NCBI GenBank assembly: GCA_009838645.1
Contig: VXRC01000047.1
Coordinates: forward strand, 42,420 to 106,419
DNA: 64,000 bases
Direction: 5' to 3'
Source of the DNA: Gemmatimonadota bacterium
GTDB taxonomy: Bacteria; JAAXHH01
The notes under the pieces are model-generated. The model was not told the DNA's origin. It worked only from the letters and a program-made list of their open reading frames with translations, and did no database searches. Positions 52,991-61,924 of this stretch are shown in pieces; the first letter of the stretch is position 1, and every line of letters starts with the position of its first letter. The translations under genes and the position numbers were made by a program.

Positions 52991-54367
52991 TCAGGCTTTC
53001 CGGAACCAGACCAGGTAAACCACGGCCCCCAGGCCCAGGCATCCCAGTCCGGGCAGCGCCTGCAGGAAGTTCTGGGTGACGACCGTCACCACGACCCACG
53101 CCACCACCACCAGGAACAGCACCGGCACGTAGGGATAGCCGGGGACTTTGTACGGACGGTGCGCGTCCGGATGCTTGCGCCGGAGCACGATGAGGGCGAG
53201 GACGTTGAGCCCGTAGTACAGGTAGACGATGTAGACGAAGGCGTTGATGATGGCCTGGAAGCCGCCCAGGAAGGTCCACACGAATCCCATGATCGACATG
53301 GCCACGACGGCGCGGGACGGCGTCCGGAACCGGGGGTGGACGTGGGTGAACCACTTGAAGAACAGGCCCGCTCTCGCCATGGCATAGGGAATCCGGGGGG
53401 TGATGATCATGGTGCCGTTCATGGTGCCGAAGGTCGAGATCATGACGGCCGCCGAGATCAGCGACGCGCCCACGGGGCCGATCAGCCGGCTCGCCGCGTC
53501 GGCCGCCACACGCTCGGAGGCCGCGATTTCGTCAATGCTCAGGACGTACAGATAGGACCAGTTGACCGCGAGGTAAACGAGCGTGCAAAGGCCCAGGCCG
53601 AAGAAGATCACCCGGGGCAGGATACGCTGGGGGTCCTTCACTTCCCCCACGACCATGTTGGTGTTGACCCAGCCCTGGTAGGCGAAGAGCCCGCCGATCA
53701 TCGCCGGTCCGAGCACGGCCAGGATGCTGAAGTCGATGTCCGGCGGCACCAGCGGAACGAAGTGCTCGCTGTTTCCGCCGATCCAGGCGGCCAGCATCGC
53801 CAGGCCGACCAGGGCCGTTACCTTGGCGAAGGTCGTCAGGTTCATCACGAGTCCGCCGAAACGGACGCCGACGTAATTGACATAGCAGAGGAACAGGATC
53901 AGCGCCCAGACGGCGACCTGCTGGGAAGAGATGTTCAGGGGACCGAGTTCCAGCACGGTGATCTGGGACGAAATCGCCGGGATGAAATACCCCATATAGC
54001 TGGTGCATATGGCGCCGATGGCGGCCATGCCGGCACTCTGGAGCAGCACGAACTCCACCCATCCGTAAAGGAAGGCGATGATGGGCGGGAAGGCCTCGTT
54101 GAGGTAGACGAACTGCCCGCCGCTCCGGGGCATCATGGTACCGAGTTCGGCGAAGCACAGGGCTCCGGCGAAACCCAGCGCCCCGCCCAAAATCCATACC
54201 AGGAGGAACAGGCCGGGGTTGCCGAGTTGCTGGGCAATGCCCGCCGGCGCGCCGAAGATGCCGGAACCGATAATACCGCCGACGATGATGGTCGTGGCGG
54301 ATACCACGCCCAGATCGCGTCTGAGTTCGGTTTCGAGTTGGAAAGGACTGGATGAACCGGGTTTCAC
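52991..54367 (-). CDS. APC family amino acid permease
   Basis: A 458-residue transporter with 12 predicted membrane segments. The N-terminus after the cytosolic segment is TTIIVGGIIGSGIFGAPAG, the glycine-rich unwound helix 1 of LeuT-fold APC permeases. Later segments include FAYQGWVNTNMVVGEVKDPQR, the helix 6 region with a conserved Glu. It would exchange or import amino acids. It is convergent with the MFS gene (about 10 bases between stops). Confidence 0.86.
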   Translation of the reverse strand: MKPGSSSPFQLETELRRDLGVVSATTIIVGGIIGSGIFGAPAGIAQQLGNPGLFLLVWILGGALGFAGALCFAELGTMMPRSGGQFVYLNEAFPPIIAFLYGWVEFVLLQSAGMAAIGAICTSYMGYFIPAISSQITVLELGPLNISSQQVAVWALILFLCYVNYVGVRFGGLVMNLTTFAKVTALVGLAMLAAWIGGNSEHFVPLVPPDIDFSILAVLGPAMIGGLFAYQGWVNTNMVVGEVKDPQRILPRVIFFGLGLCTLVYLAVNWSYLYVLSIDEIAASERVAADAASRLIGPVGASLISAAVMISTFGTMNGTMIITPRIPYAMARAGLFFKWFTHVHPRFRTPSRAVVAMSIMGFVWTFLGGFQAIINAFVYIVYLYYGLNVLALIVLRRKHPDAHRPYKVPGYPYVPVLFLVVVAWVVVTVVTQNFLQALPGLGCLGLGAVVYLVWFRKA

Positions 54368-54670
54368 GGAAAAGAAGATACCATCCGATGGGAAAGGTAC
54401 GCCACAGTTTTATTCGCGGCGGGCCAAGGGGCGGCCGGGCGCGCGTCCACCTTGCCGCTTGACAAGCGTCCTGGCGTGAATCTACCTTTGAAGGACACCC
54501 ACTGCAGGATACCCACACCGCAGACCCGGATCACCCAAAATGCAATCGAGATGCCGTACCCATAAACCAGTGTGTCGTCACAGCCAAATAAGCACACGTG
54601 TGCGCTGGATGGACAGGACATTGATTCAGCCCGCCGTTGTGTGCCGCGCGCAGCCACGGGAGCCAGCCCC
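54368..54670. other. 303-base upstream region of the first LacI gene and APC permease
   Basis: Contains a perfect GCACACGTGTGC palindrome (54592-54603) inside an open extension of the first LacI frame, and a GGGAG ribosome-binding site at 54658-54662. No other gene is supported. It separates the divergent APC and LacI genes. Confidence 0.5.
54592..54603. promoter_or_regulatory. CG-centred palindrome, probable LacI-family operator 1
   Basis: GCACACGTGTGC is a perfect 12-bp palindrome with the central CG step bound by most LacI-type hinge helices. It lies about 70-80 bases before the likely start of the first LacI gene, a position suited to autoregulation. Confidence 0.5.
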
Positions 54671-55705
54671 TTGAGGAACAGGCCGGTCACGATCAAGGAC
54701 ATCGCCAGGCGGCTGGGTATTTCGTACTCCACGGTCTCGAGGGCGCTGTCTCCCCGCACGTCCCACCTCGTAAAGGAACAGACGCGTCTGCTCGTGAGGC
54801 GGGCCGCGGCGGAGATGAACTATTCGCCCAATCTCCTGGCCCAGGCTTTCGTGCAGGGAACGGAAGGCGTCCTGGGGTTGGTGACCAACCGGATCGGCCA
54901 GGAATTCACCGGTAGGCAGATCAATCACCTGGTGCGGGCCGCCGCTCGAGAAGGTTACCAGGTGCTGGTCGCGGCGGTCTCGAGCCGGAGGGCATCTTCC
55001 GGGAAAATCGAAAGTGTCGAACGGTCCGCACAGGCCGAGCAGTTCATGCATCTGAAGGCCCGCGACGTAGACGGCATCCTGGTCCAGGCGCTCGGTGACG
55101 TAAGCGAGTCGGCCCGGATCGTCCATGCAGCGGGAGGCAAACTGCCCGTAGCGGCCTTTGGATACGCCGTGGACGATGTCTCGAGCGTGCTACTGAACCC
55201 GGCTCCGGGCATGCAGGCTGTGACCGAACATCTCATCGGGCTCGGCCATGAACGGATCTGCTTCCTCGGTGAAGACCCGATCGGCTCGGGCGGTCCGCGG
55301 TCCCATGTAAAGGGCTACCGCGGCGCGATGGGCAGGCACGGACTGACACCCCGCATCGTTCCTGTCGAAACCGGAAGCGCCCGATCCGGATACAACCTGG
55401 GCAGGGCGCTGCGCGGCCGGTACACGGCCATTGTATGTTGCTCTGACTACACGGCCCTCGGCGTCAGCAGGGGACTGATCGAATCCGGCGTGCGGGTTCC
55501 CGACGACATGGCGGTAACCGGTTTCGGAAACAGCGAGGTCTCGGCTTACGTCAGGCCATCCCTGACTACGCTTTCCATTCCCTTCGAGGACATGGCCGCC
55601 CTGGCGATACAGGTCATCCTTCACCAGATCCACGGCCTCCCCGCCCCGCGGCGGAGCGTCTTCGAACCCTATCTTACCGTCCGGGAATCCTGCGGCTCGG
55701 GATAA
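54671..55705 (+). CDS. LacI family transcriptional regulator (1 of 3)
   Basis: A 344-residue LacI-type repressor. The HTH is VTIKDIARRLGISYSTVSRAL, the hinge-helix region NYSPNLLAQAFVQG, and the periplasmic-binding-like ligand core continues to SCGSG at the end. I chose a TTG start at 54671 because GGGAG (54658-54662) is 8 bases upstream and the product then begins like its two paralogues (short basic N-terminus before VTIKDIA). The longer frame from 54572 crosses the palindrome and has no homology. Confidence 0.87.
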   Translation: MRNRPVTIKDIARRLGISYSTVSRALSPRTSHLVKEQTRLLVRRAAAEMNYSPNLLAQAFVQGTEGVLGLVTNRIGQEFTGRQINHLVRAAAREGYQVLVAAVSSRRASSGKIESVERSAQAEQFMHLKARDVDGILVQALGDVSESARIVHAAGGKLPVAAFGYAVDDVSSVLLNPAPGMQAVTEHLIGLGHERICFLGEDPIGSGGPRSHVKGYRGAMGRHGLTPRIVPVETGSARSGYNLGRALRGRYTAIVCCSDYTALGVSRGLIESGVRVPDDMAVTGFGNSEVSAYVRPSLTTLSIPFEDMAALAIQVILHQIHGLPAPRRSVFEPYLTVRESCGSG

Positions 55706-55764
55706 GACCCCACCTCAGAAAAAACTGATTGACACGCGCACCGGGCCTGACCAAATTCGGTTTT

Positions 55765-55776
55765 GCAAACGTGTGT
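55765..55776. promoter_or_regulatory. Near-palindrome resembling operator 1, upstream of the second LacI gene
   Basis: GCAAACGTGTGT matches GCACACGTGTGC at 10 of 12 positions and keeps the central CG. It lies about 100 bases before the second LacI gene and 30 bases after a perfect TTGACA (55729-55734). Confidence 0.45.
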
Positions 55777-55875
55777 AATGCGCCGCTCAAATCTGCAAAA
55801 CGGGCGCCGTTTCCGGACTTCAGACGGATAACCGGCTGCCCGTAACACGTCCGGGAAACCGGCGCGGAAGGGCCG

Positions 55876-56919
55876 ATGAGAAAGAAGCGGGTGACGATCA
55901 AGGACATCGCGAAGACGCTGGGCGTCTCCCACACCACGGTCTCTCGCGCCCTGTCCCGGAACAAGTCGCACATGGTGAGCGTGGAAACCCGCCGGCGGGT
56001 GGAACAGGTTGCCGAGGAGTTTTCCTACCGGCCCAACCTGCTGGCCAAGGGATTTGCCACGGGCAGGACGGGCACGCTGGGCCTGCTGGCCGGCGAAAGC
56101 TACCAGGAGCAGGCCGGCACGCAGATCGAAAGTTTCCTGAGGGCCGCGGACGAACGGAACTACCGGCTCCTGGTGGGCATGTCCGCCGAATGGGGCTCCT
56201 CGTCTCCGGAGACCGGCCAGGCCGCGCAGATGGAGCAGTTCATATCAAGCGGCATTGACGGACTCCTGGTCCAGACCATGGGCGACGAGGGAGAGTCGGA
56301 GCGTATCCTGGCCGCGGTCGACGACCGGGTGCCCGTAGTGACTTTTCACTATCCCGCCCGGGGTTTCCCCGGCGTGGTGCTGGACTACACGGCGGGGTTC
56401 CACCGGGCAACGGAGCATCTGATTGCGCTGGGTCACCGGCGCATCGGGTACCTTGGCGAAAACTGGGAAGGCACCGGTCATGACGCCGCCAGGGGCAGGG
56501 GGTATTTCAAGGCCATGACCGAACACGGTCTCCACCCCGTTTGCCTGCCCGTCGGCCGCCAGCAGACGGAATCCGGCTACCGGCTGTCCAGGGAGGTGAA
56601 GGACCGGTTCACCGCCCTCCTGTGCTGCAGCGACTACACGGCCATCGGCGTATACCGCGGCCTGGGTGAATCGGGGATCCGCGTGCCCGACGACGTGGCC
56701 ATCGTGGGCAACGGAGATTCGGACGTATCGGCATTCGTGACCCCCGCGCTTACGACGCTGTCGACGCCCACCAGGGGAATCGCGCGCGCGGCGATGGAAC
56801 TGATGGTGAAGATCCTCGAGGGCCGCGAGGTAGCGTGTCAGATCGTGCTTGCGTCCAATCTGATCGTAAGGGAATCCTGCGGATCCGGCGCCGTGGACCC
56901 CACCGCGATGCCGTGGTGA
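55876..56919 (+). CDS. LacI family transcriptional regulator (2 of 3)
   Basis: A 347-residue LacI-type regulator, paralogous to its neighbours. The HTH is VTIKDIAKTLGVSHTTVSRAL, the hinge YRPNLLAKGFATG, and the ligand core includes ALGHRRIGYLGENW and FTALLCCSDYTAIGVYRGL, ending SCGSG. It starts at the family-typical MRKKRVTIKDIA. Similarity to the first and third genes suggests tandem duplication followed by divergence in the effector domain. Confidence 0.9.
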   Translation: MRKKRVTIKDIAKTLGVSHTTVSRALSRNKSHMVSVETRRRVEQVAEEFSYRPNLLAKGFATGRTGTLGLLAGESYQEQAGTQIESFLRAADERNYRLLVGMSAEWGSSSPETGQAAQMEQFISSGIDGLLVQTMGDEGESERILAAVDDRVPVVTFHYPARGFPGVVLDYTAGFHRATEHLIALGHRRIGYLGENWEGTGHDAARGRGYFKAMTEHGLHPVCLPVGRQQTESGYRLSREVKDRFTALLCCSDYTAIGVYRGLGESGIRVPDDVAIVGNGDSDVSAFVTPALTTLSTPTRGIARAAMELMVKILEGREVACQIVLASNLIVRESCGSGAVDPTAMPW

Positions 56920-56970
56920 CCCGCGCAAGGTCCGTCGTTTCGCCGCCGCCGTCCTACCGGTTGCCGCCCA

Positions 56971-57010
56971 TCCTTGCGCCGCCGGTCCTTGCGCCGCCGG
57001 TCCTTGCGCC
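56971..57010. repeat. 15-bp tandem repeat, 2.7 copies, upstream of the third LacI gene
   Basis: The unit TCCTTGCGCCGCCGG occupies 56971-56985 and 56986-57000, with a partial third copy to 57010. It is the fourth intergenic array in the window with a 15-bp period. Confidence 0.9.
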
Positions 57011-57092
57011 CGCGATTTCAACGTCCTTGACACGGAACCGCCCCATTTTATCTTTATGGGTGGTGTCTTTCTCTGCTGGCGTACTGATTCGA

Positions 57093-57102
57093 AAACGCGT
57101 TT
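57093..57102. promoter_or_regulatory. CG-centred palindrome, probable LacI-family operator 3
   Basis: AAACGCGTTT is a perfect 10-bp palindrome centred on a CG step, a classic LacI-family half-site arrangement. It lies about 140 bases before the third LacI gene. Confidence 0.4.
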
Positions 57103-57241
57103 CATCATCCCAACCCGTGCGTTCACGTCCTAACTCGGCCGTTCTGGATTCCTGCGCGGTCACGGCCCGTTCCGGCCGGTCCGTTCCGCAGTGGAATTGC
57201 AGTCAATGACAGATCGGCCCTCGGTTAGATCGGATCGGTCC

Positions 57242-58264
57242 ATGAGAGTCAAGCAGGTCACCATCAAGGACATTGCGCAGAGACTGGGGATCTCCCACTC
57301 CACGGTCTCGCGGGCCTTGTCCCGCAGCGCGGCCTATCTCGTCAGCGAGAAGACCCGGATGCTCGTGAAGCAGACCGCGGACGAGATGCAGTATACGCCC
57401 AATCTGATGGCGCAGGGATTCGTAACGGGCAAGACGGGCACGCTGGGCTTGCTCACCTACCAGATCTCCCTTGAAACGTACGGAAACCAGACGGAACAGA
57501 TTCTCAGGGCGGCCGAGCGAGAACACTATCAACTGCTGATGGGCATGGCCGTGAACCGGACTTCCCGGTCTTCGCAGGACGACCAGGGCATGCAGATCCG
57601 GCAGTTGATCTCAAGGGGCGTGGACGGGCTCCTGATCAACACGCGGGGCGACCGGGGGGAATCGGACCGGATACGGGACATGGTGCGGAACCACATACCC
57701 GTGGTGACGTACCACTATCCCACGGAGCATATCAGCGGTGTCGTGCTGGATCTCGAGGCCGACTTCTATCACGCGACGAACCACCTGATCGAACTGGGCC
57801 ACCGGCGGATCGGGTACATCGGCCGGAACCTGGACCTCGAAAGCCCGGTTTCGTCCAAGGGAAGAGGGTACTGCAGGGCGATGGGGGACAACGACCTGCC
57901 CCATGAGATCATCCCGCCCCTGGGCAGCCGCGGCGAAGGCGGATATATCCAGGGACTGAACCTGCGGGATCGGTTCTCCGCCTTGCTCTGCAGGGATGAT
58001 TACACGGCGATCGGCATTTGCCGCGGCCTGCGGGACGGGGGGCTTCGTATACCGGAAGACGTGGCCGTGGTGGGTTTTGGAGATATTGATGTATCGGCCT
58101 ACCTTTCGCCTGCGCTGACCACGATGGCCGTCCCCTATCAGGAAATAGCGGGGACGGCGATGAATCTGCTGCTGCGCAAGATCGGCGGAGCAGATTCGGC
58201 CGAGCAGGTCACGCTCCACTCCCGCCTCATCGTCCGGGAGTCCTGCGGCGGGAACAAGGACTAG
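57242..58264 (+). CDS. LacI family transcriptional regulator (3 of 3)
   Basis: A 340-residue LacI-type regulator. The HTH is VTIKDIAQRLGISHSTVSRAL, the hinge YTPNLMAQGFVTG, and the effector core has ELGHRRIGYIGRNL and FSALLCRDDYTAIGICRGL. ATG 57242 gives the same short basic N-terminus as the paralogues; ATG 57206 and GTG 57193 are alternatives. It is followed on the opposite strand by PhyH and Gfo/Idh genes, which are plausible targets. Confidence 0.87.
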   Translation: MRVKQVTIKDIAQRLGISHSTVSRALSRSAAYLVSEKTRMLVKQTADEMQYTPNLMAQGFVTGKTGTLGLLTYQISLETYGNQTEQILRAAEREHYQLLMGMAVNRTSRSSQDDQGMQIRQLISRGVDGLLINTRGDRGESDRIRDMVRNHIPVVTYHYPTEHISGVVLDLEADFYHATNHLIELGHRRIGYIGRNLDLESPVSSKGRGYCRAMGDNDLPHEIIPPLGSRGEGGYIQGLNLRDRFSALLCRDDYTAIGICRGLRDGGLRIPEDVAVVGFGDIDVSAYLSPALTTMAVPYQEIAGTAMNLLLRKIGGADSAEQVTLHSRLIVRESCGGNKD

Positions 58265-58313
58265 GTCCTGCCCGGCCTCCTGGCGTACTCGTTCCGGTCC
58301 CCGAACCAGGGCT

Positions 58314-59153
58314 TTACCCCCAGCGGTCCAGGCCCAGCAGCCGGCGTCCCAGCGTGGTGAGGCGCGCGGGACCGCTTCGGCGCTCGAAGCCGCGCGGATC
58401 GCCCGGGAAGGCGTCCGGGTTCATGCGGTTCCTCCAGAGCGAGATGCGGTGTTGCCGGTGGCTTTCATCATCCTTCACGCTCGGGCTCATTGAAATGTAC
58501 TGGCACCAGCGGGGCCTGTCGGAAGTGTTGCGGCTGTTCCCGTGGGGCAGCAGGCTGTGCCAGATGAGCAGGTCGCCGGCCTTGCCGGGGATGGCGACCG
58601 GTTCCAGCCCAGTCATGTCCGGCCGCATGGGATCGCGGTCGGAAGGCTGGGTCTTCACCCATTCGAAGAACCGTTTGTGGAACCCCGGCACGCACTGGAA
58701 GCCGCCCTGGTCCGCGTCCGTATCTGTCAGGTACAGCACGCCCTGGACCTTGAAAGTCTCGGAATGGGCCGACGTGTCCATGTCCCAGTGAATCAGTGAC
58801 TCTTTGAACCCGTGCGGCCGGTCTTCCCGTTCCGGCGGCGTCATGTTGGCCCGGTCGATGCTCACCCACAGCTTCTCCTCGTTCCACAGGGTCTTGAACG
58901 CCTCGTATACCCGCTCATGCTGCCGGTTGTCCCACATCGCCTGGTGATGGTACATTTCGACGAAACCGAGACGGCGGGGCGGATCGGCGTACCAGGTCTC
59001 CGGATCGCGGGGGTCCAGGTCCAGGAACGCGGCGATGGCGGAAATCGTGGCTTCCAGGTGAGCGGCGGGTACGGCATCGGGTATGATCACGTAGCCGTTT
59101 TCGTCCCAGCAGGACCACTGATCGTCGGTGAACAACGCATATCCTCCCGGCAT
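58314..59153 (-). CDS. Phytanoyl-CoA dioxygenase (PhyH) family protein
   Basis: A 279-residue Fe(II)/2-oxoglutarate oxygenase. The iron ligands are H and D in IHWDMD and the distal His in LLPHGNSRN, followed by a 2-oxoglutarate-binding Arg in TSDRPRWCQY. GGFQCVPGFHKR is the typical core strand. It lies 50 bases downstream of the Gfo/Idh gene, on the same strand, consistent with a sugar- or cyclitol-related oxidation. The substrate is unknown. Confidence 0.86.
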   Translation of the reverse strand: MPGGYALFTDDQWSCWDENGYVIIPDAVPAAHLEATISAIAAFLDLDPRDPETWYADPPRRLGFVEMYHHQAMWDNRQHERVYEAFKTLWNEEKLWVSIDRANMTPPEREDRPHGFKESLIHWDMDTSAHSETFKVQGVLYLTDTDADQGGFQCVPGFHKRFFEWVKTQPSDRDPMRPDMTGLEPVAIPGKAGDLLIWHSLLPHGNSRNTSDRPRWCQYISMSPSVKDDESHRQHRISLWRNRMNPDAFPGDPRGFERRSGPARLTTLGRRLLGLDRWG

Positions 59154-59201
59154 ATCGTGGCGAGGCTAAAGCGGCGCGCCGGCACGCCAGGTTCCAGCGG
59201 C

Positions 59202-60251
59202 TCAGATCAAGGGTTCAATGGGCACTTCACGGCCCGTTTCGGCGGACCGGTAGATGCCGTTCAATATCTGTTGCACGAGGAGGCCGTGCTCACCCGGCGC
59301 CTCGGACGGTTTCCGGGTCCGCACGCAGTCGATGAAATGTTCCATCTTGAAGCGGAAACCATCCATATCGGGTAGGTAGTCCGGCTTGATGTTGATCATG
59401 GTGCCGGACTGGTCCTTGAAGACCCGGGGAGGAAGGAACTGCCCACCGGCTTTTTCGCCCATCAGCGAGAACGTCCATTCTCCCTTTCCGATATGCGCCG
59501 CGAAGGAAGCCTCCACGGAGAGCGTGGCGCCGTTGTCGAACCGGATCATCCCCACCGCCAGGTCCTCGACCGAGTACGTCTCGTGATCCCAGTCGGGCCA
59601 CATGGAAACCGTGTCGCTGGGCCGGTCTCCCAGGTAAGTGTAGGCGCTTCCGAAGGCGCTTACGGGCTGGGGAGAGCCCATGAGATAGTGGGCCGCTTCG
59701 ATCATGTGCACGCCGATATCGATCAACGCGCCCCCGCCCTGAAGGTCTTTGCGGCCGAAGACGCCCCAGTTCGGTATCCCGCGGCGGCGGAGGGCCAGAC
59801 AACGTCCGTACAGGATCTTACCGAATTCTCCCCGGTCTATGAAGCGCTTGAGCATCCGGGCCTCGGGCGCGAACCGGTGCTGAAAACCGATCACCAGGAG
59901 GCGGCCCGTGTCCCGGCTCTCCTTAACCATTTCCGCGGCCTCTTCCGCCGTGATGGCCATGGGTTTCTCCACCAGGACGTCCTTGCCGGCCCGGAGCGCG
60001 TCGATGGTCGGTTCGCAATGGGTGCTGTTCGGCGTGCCCACGGTAACCGCGTCGATCGAGTCCATTGCCAGCAGTTCCCGGTAGTCCTCGAAGCAGTGGG
60101 GTATGTCGTACATTTCCCGGCAGGTATCCAGGGCGCCGGCGCTGATGTCCGCGACCGCCGCCAATTCCACGTCGTCCATTCCGGACAGGTATTTCATGTG
60201 TTCGCGGGCGATACCGCCCCCACCGATGAAACCGACCTTCGTTTTAGGCAC
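59202..60251 (-). CDS. Gfo/Idh/MocA family oxidoreductase
   Basis: A 349-residue NAD(P)-dependent sugar or cyclitol dehydrogenase. The Rossmann start is VGFIGGGGIAREHMKYL, VLVEKPMAITAEEA contains the EKP motif, and the substrate domain includes DIGVHMIEAAHYLMG with the active-site His. Its upstream region (60252-60563) is AT-rich and carries inverted repeats. It probably forms an operon with the PhyH gene. Confidence 0.9.
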   Translation of the reverse strand: MPKTKVGFIGGGGIAREHMKYLSGMDDVELAAVADISAGALDTCREMYDIPHCFEDYRELLAMDSIDAVTVGTPNSTHCEPTIDALRAGKDVLVEKPMAITAEEAAEMVKESRDTGRLLVIGFQHRFAPEARMLKRFIDRGEFGKILYGRCLALRRRGIPNWGVFGRKDLQGGGALIDIGVHMIEAAHYLMGSPQPVSAFGSAYTYLGDRPSDTVSMWPDWDHETYSVEDLAVGMIRFDNGATLSVEASFAAHIGKGEWTFSLMGEKAGGQFLPPRVFKDQSGTMINIKPDYLPDMDGFRFKMEHFIDCVRTRKPSEAPGEHGLLVQQILNGIYRSAETGREVPIEPLI

Positions 60252-60563
60252 ACTGCCATCCTTTCTTCATGCCGCGGACCTCGTTTCCCGATGAACCGTC
60301 ACGCCCGTTTCGCCGAAGGGCAAGTCGATACGGGGAACTGAATCGATGCATTTGTATTCAATACTATAAGGAACGTTGACGCGAATGCGCGACGCGCGCG
60401 GATGCAAATAATACTTTTGCGGGTCGACGAAATGCAAATATATTGCATGGTAAACCCCGACACAACTCTATCAAGGCACCAGGGAAGGCGCTTTGGCGGG
60501 CGTTTTCGATCGAGGTCCGCGCGGGCAAGGCCGCGTGCCTATTTTACGCGCAGTGGAGGTTCG
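60252..60563. other. 312-base divergent region between Gfo/Idh and GWxTD genes
   Basis: AT-richer than its surroundings, especially 60345-60450. It has a perfect ATGCAA/TTGCAT inverted repeat (60432-60448), another ATGCAAATA at 60402-60410 and the inverse-like TGCATTTGTATT near 60347. No promoter could be assigned with confidence. Confidence 0.5.
60432..60448. promoter_or_regulatory. Inverted repeat ATGCAA-N5-TTGCAT, possible operator
   Basis: Perfect 6-bp arms at 60432-60437 and 60443-60448 surround ATATA. An ATGCAAATA copy lies 30 bases upstream and an inverse copy about 85 bases upstream, suggesting a multi-site operator in the divergent region between the Gfo/Idh and GWxTD genes. Confidence 0.4.
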
Positions 60564-61907
60564 ATGTTCGGCGCTGGAAGGTGGATCAAGGTGTTTTCAG
60601 GGCTCGCGATGCTGCTCGCGGTGCCGGCCGTAACCGTGCTCGCCGCTCCGGCAGCGGCTCCGGCGGACCGCGTTCCGGATCAGTCGGGCAGGATCAACCC
60701 GAGCCTCGCCGTGGTGGACATCGTCACCTCGCGCGGCGATACGGTGGACAGCACGCGTGTCGACTGCTACTACCGCCTTTCGAACGAACTGTTCAGTTTC
60801 GTCCGGTCCGGGGACCGCTACGCCGCCCGTTTCGAACTCTCGCTGATCGTGATCGACGATGACGATTACCAGGTTACCGCCGAGACCATCCGGGATTCGG
60901 TCCTGGTGGATTCGGAAGTCGAGATGCGGGTGATGGACCATTCCCGCGCAAAACTGTACACCACCTACCTTCCCCCGGGCAAGTATGATCTCGAGATCAA
61001 GCTCTACGACCAGGATACCGGCAGCCAGCATGACATGGCCAGACCTTTCGAGGTGCCCGATTACTTCAGGGACAGGCTGAGCGTAAGCGACATCCAGTTC
61101 GCCGGACTGGTCCTGGAAGGGTCCTCCAACGTCGGCCTGGAACGCAGGGGCATCCGGATCGTTCCCAACCTGACCCGGGCCTTCGGCGAAGACCATACCG
61201 ACATGTACATCTACTACGAGGTGTACTCGGACGCGGACGGAGAGGCGCAACAGCCGCTGTCGGCGGTATACAAGATCAAGTCGCCGTCGGGCAAGGTGAT
61301 GCTGGACCGGGAGGAACCCCTGGAACGGCAGGGCCATATCGGCGCGTACAGCGGCCGGTTCGATACCAGCGACCTGCCCCAGGGGGTGTACACCCTCGAA
61401 ATCGAAGTCGATGACCGCGCCGTTCGAAACCGGGCGAAGGCCAAATCGGAATTCCACATCACCTGGCAGTTCCTGCTGCCCCTGTCGACGGCCAGGAACT
61501 TCAGGGAGATCACCGAGCAGTTGAGGTATATCGCCAAGAACGACGAGTTGGATACGCTGAAGAAGTACAGGGACGCGCCCGCGGGAGAACAGAAAGTCGC
61601 CCTGGAGACGTTCTGGAAACGCCGGGACCCCACGCCGGGAACGGACCGGAACGAACACATGATCACCTATTACAGGCGGATCGCGTACGCGAACGAAAAC
61701 TTCGACGACGGACTCCGGAAAGGCTGGCGCAGCGACCAGGGCCGGGTCTATATCGTCTACGGTCCGCCGGACGAGGTGGAGCGGCACACCTGGGACCGGT
61801 CCTACTCCCATCCGTACCAGGTATGGCACTACAACAACATAAGCCGTAGTTTCGTCTTCGTCGACTTCGACGGCTATGGCAGGTATCAGCTCTATCGGGT
61901 TTATTGA
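60564..61907 (+). CDS. GWxTD domain-containing secreted protein
   Basis: A 447-residue protein. A signal peptide (KVFSGLAMLLAVPAVTVLAAPAAA) is followed by beta-rich segments and a C-terminal GWxTD-type domain (about 340-447), here GWRSDQGRVYIVYGPPDEVE, with Ser in place of the usual Thr of GWxTD. Then come YSHPYQVWHY and VFVDFDGYGRYQLY. The domain is frequent in FCB-group bacteria, and its role is unknown. GGAGG at 60555-60559 precedes ATG 60564; the frame upstream to 60402 has no homology and would cross the inverted repeat. Confidence 0.83.
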   Translation: MFGAGRWIKVFSGLAMLLAVPAVTVLAAPAAAPADRVPDQSGRINPSLAVVDIVTSRGDTVDSTRVDCYYRLSNELFSFVRSGDRYAARFELSLIVIDDDDYQVTAETIRDSVLVDSEVEMRVMDHSRAKLYTTYLPPGKYDLEIKLYDQDTGSQHDMARPFEVPDYFRDRLSVSDIQFAGLVLEGSSNVGLERRGIRIVPNLTRAFGEDHTDMYIYYEVYSDADGEAQQPLSAVYKIKSPSGKVMLDREEPLERQGHIGAYSGRFDTSDLPQGVYTLEIEVDDRAVRNRAKAKSEFHITWQFLLPLSTARNFREITEQLRYIAKNDELDTLKKYRDAPAGEQKVALETFWKRRDPTPGTDRNEHMITYYRRIAYANENFDDGLRKGWRSDQGRVYIVYGPPDEVERHTWDRSYSHPYQVWHYNNISRSFVFVDFDGYGRYQLYRVY

Positions 61908-61924
61908 AACGGCGGTTACAGCCT

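Larger units (their letters stand above)
56920..57241. other. 322-base region between LacI genes 2 and 3
   Basis: Holds a 15-bp-period array (56971-57010) and the AAACGCGTTT palindrome (57093-57102). AT content rises around 57020-57110. No gene is supported other than the N-terminal extension of the third LacI frame. Confidence 0.5.

Noticed and set aside
60376..60414. TTGACG at 60376-60381 with TAATAC at 60409-60414 as a promoter for the GWxTD gene.
   Set aside because: The spacer is 27 bases, far beyond the 16-18 needed for sigma70 recognition.
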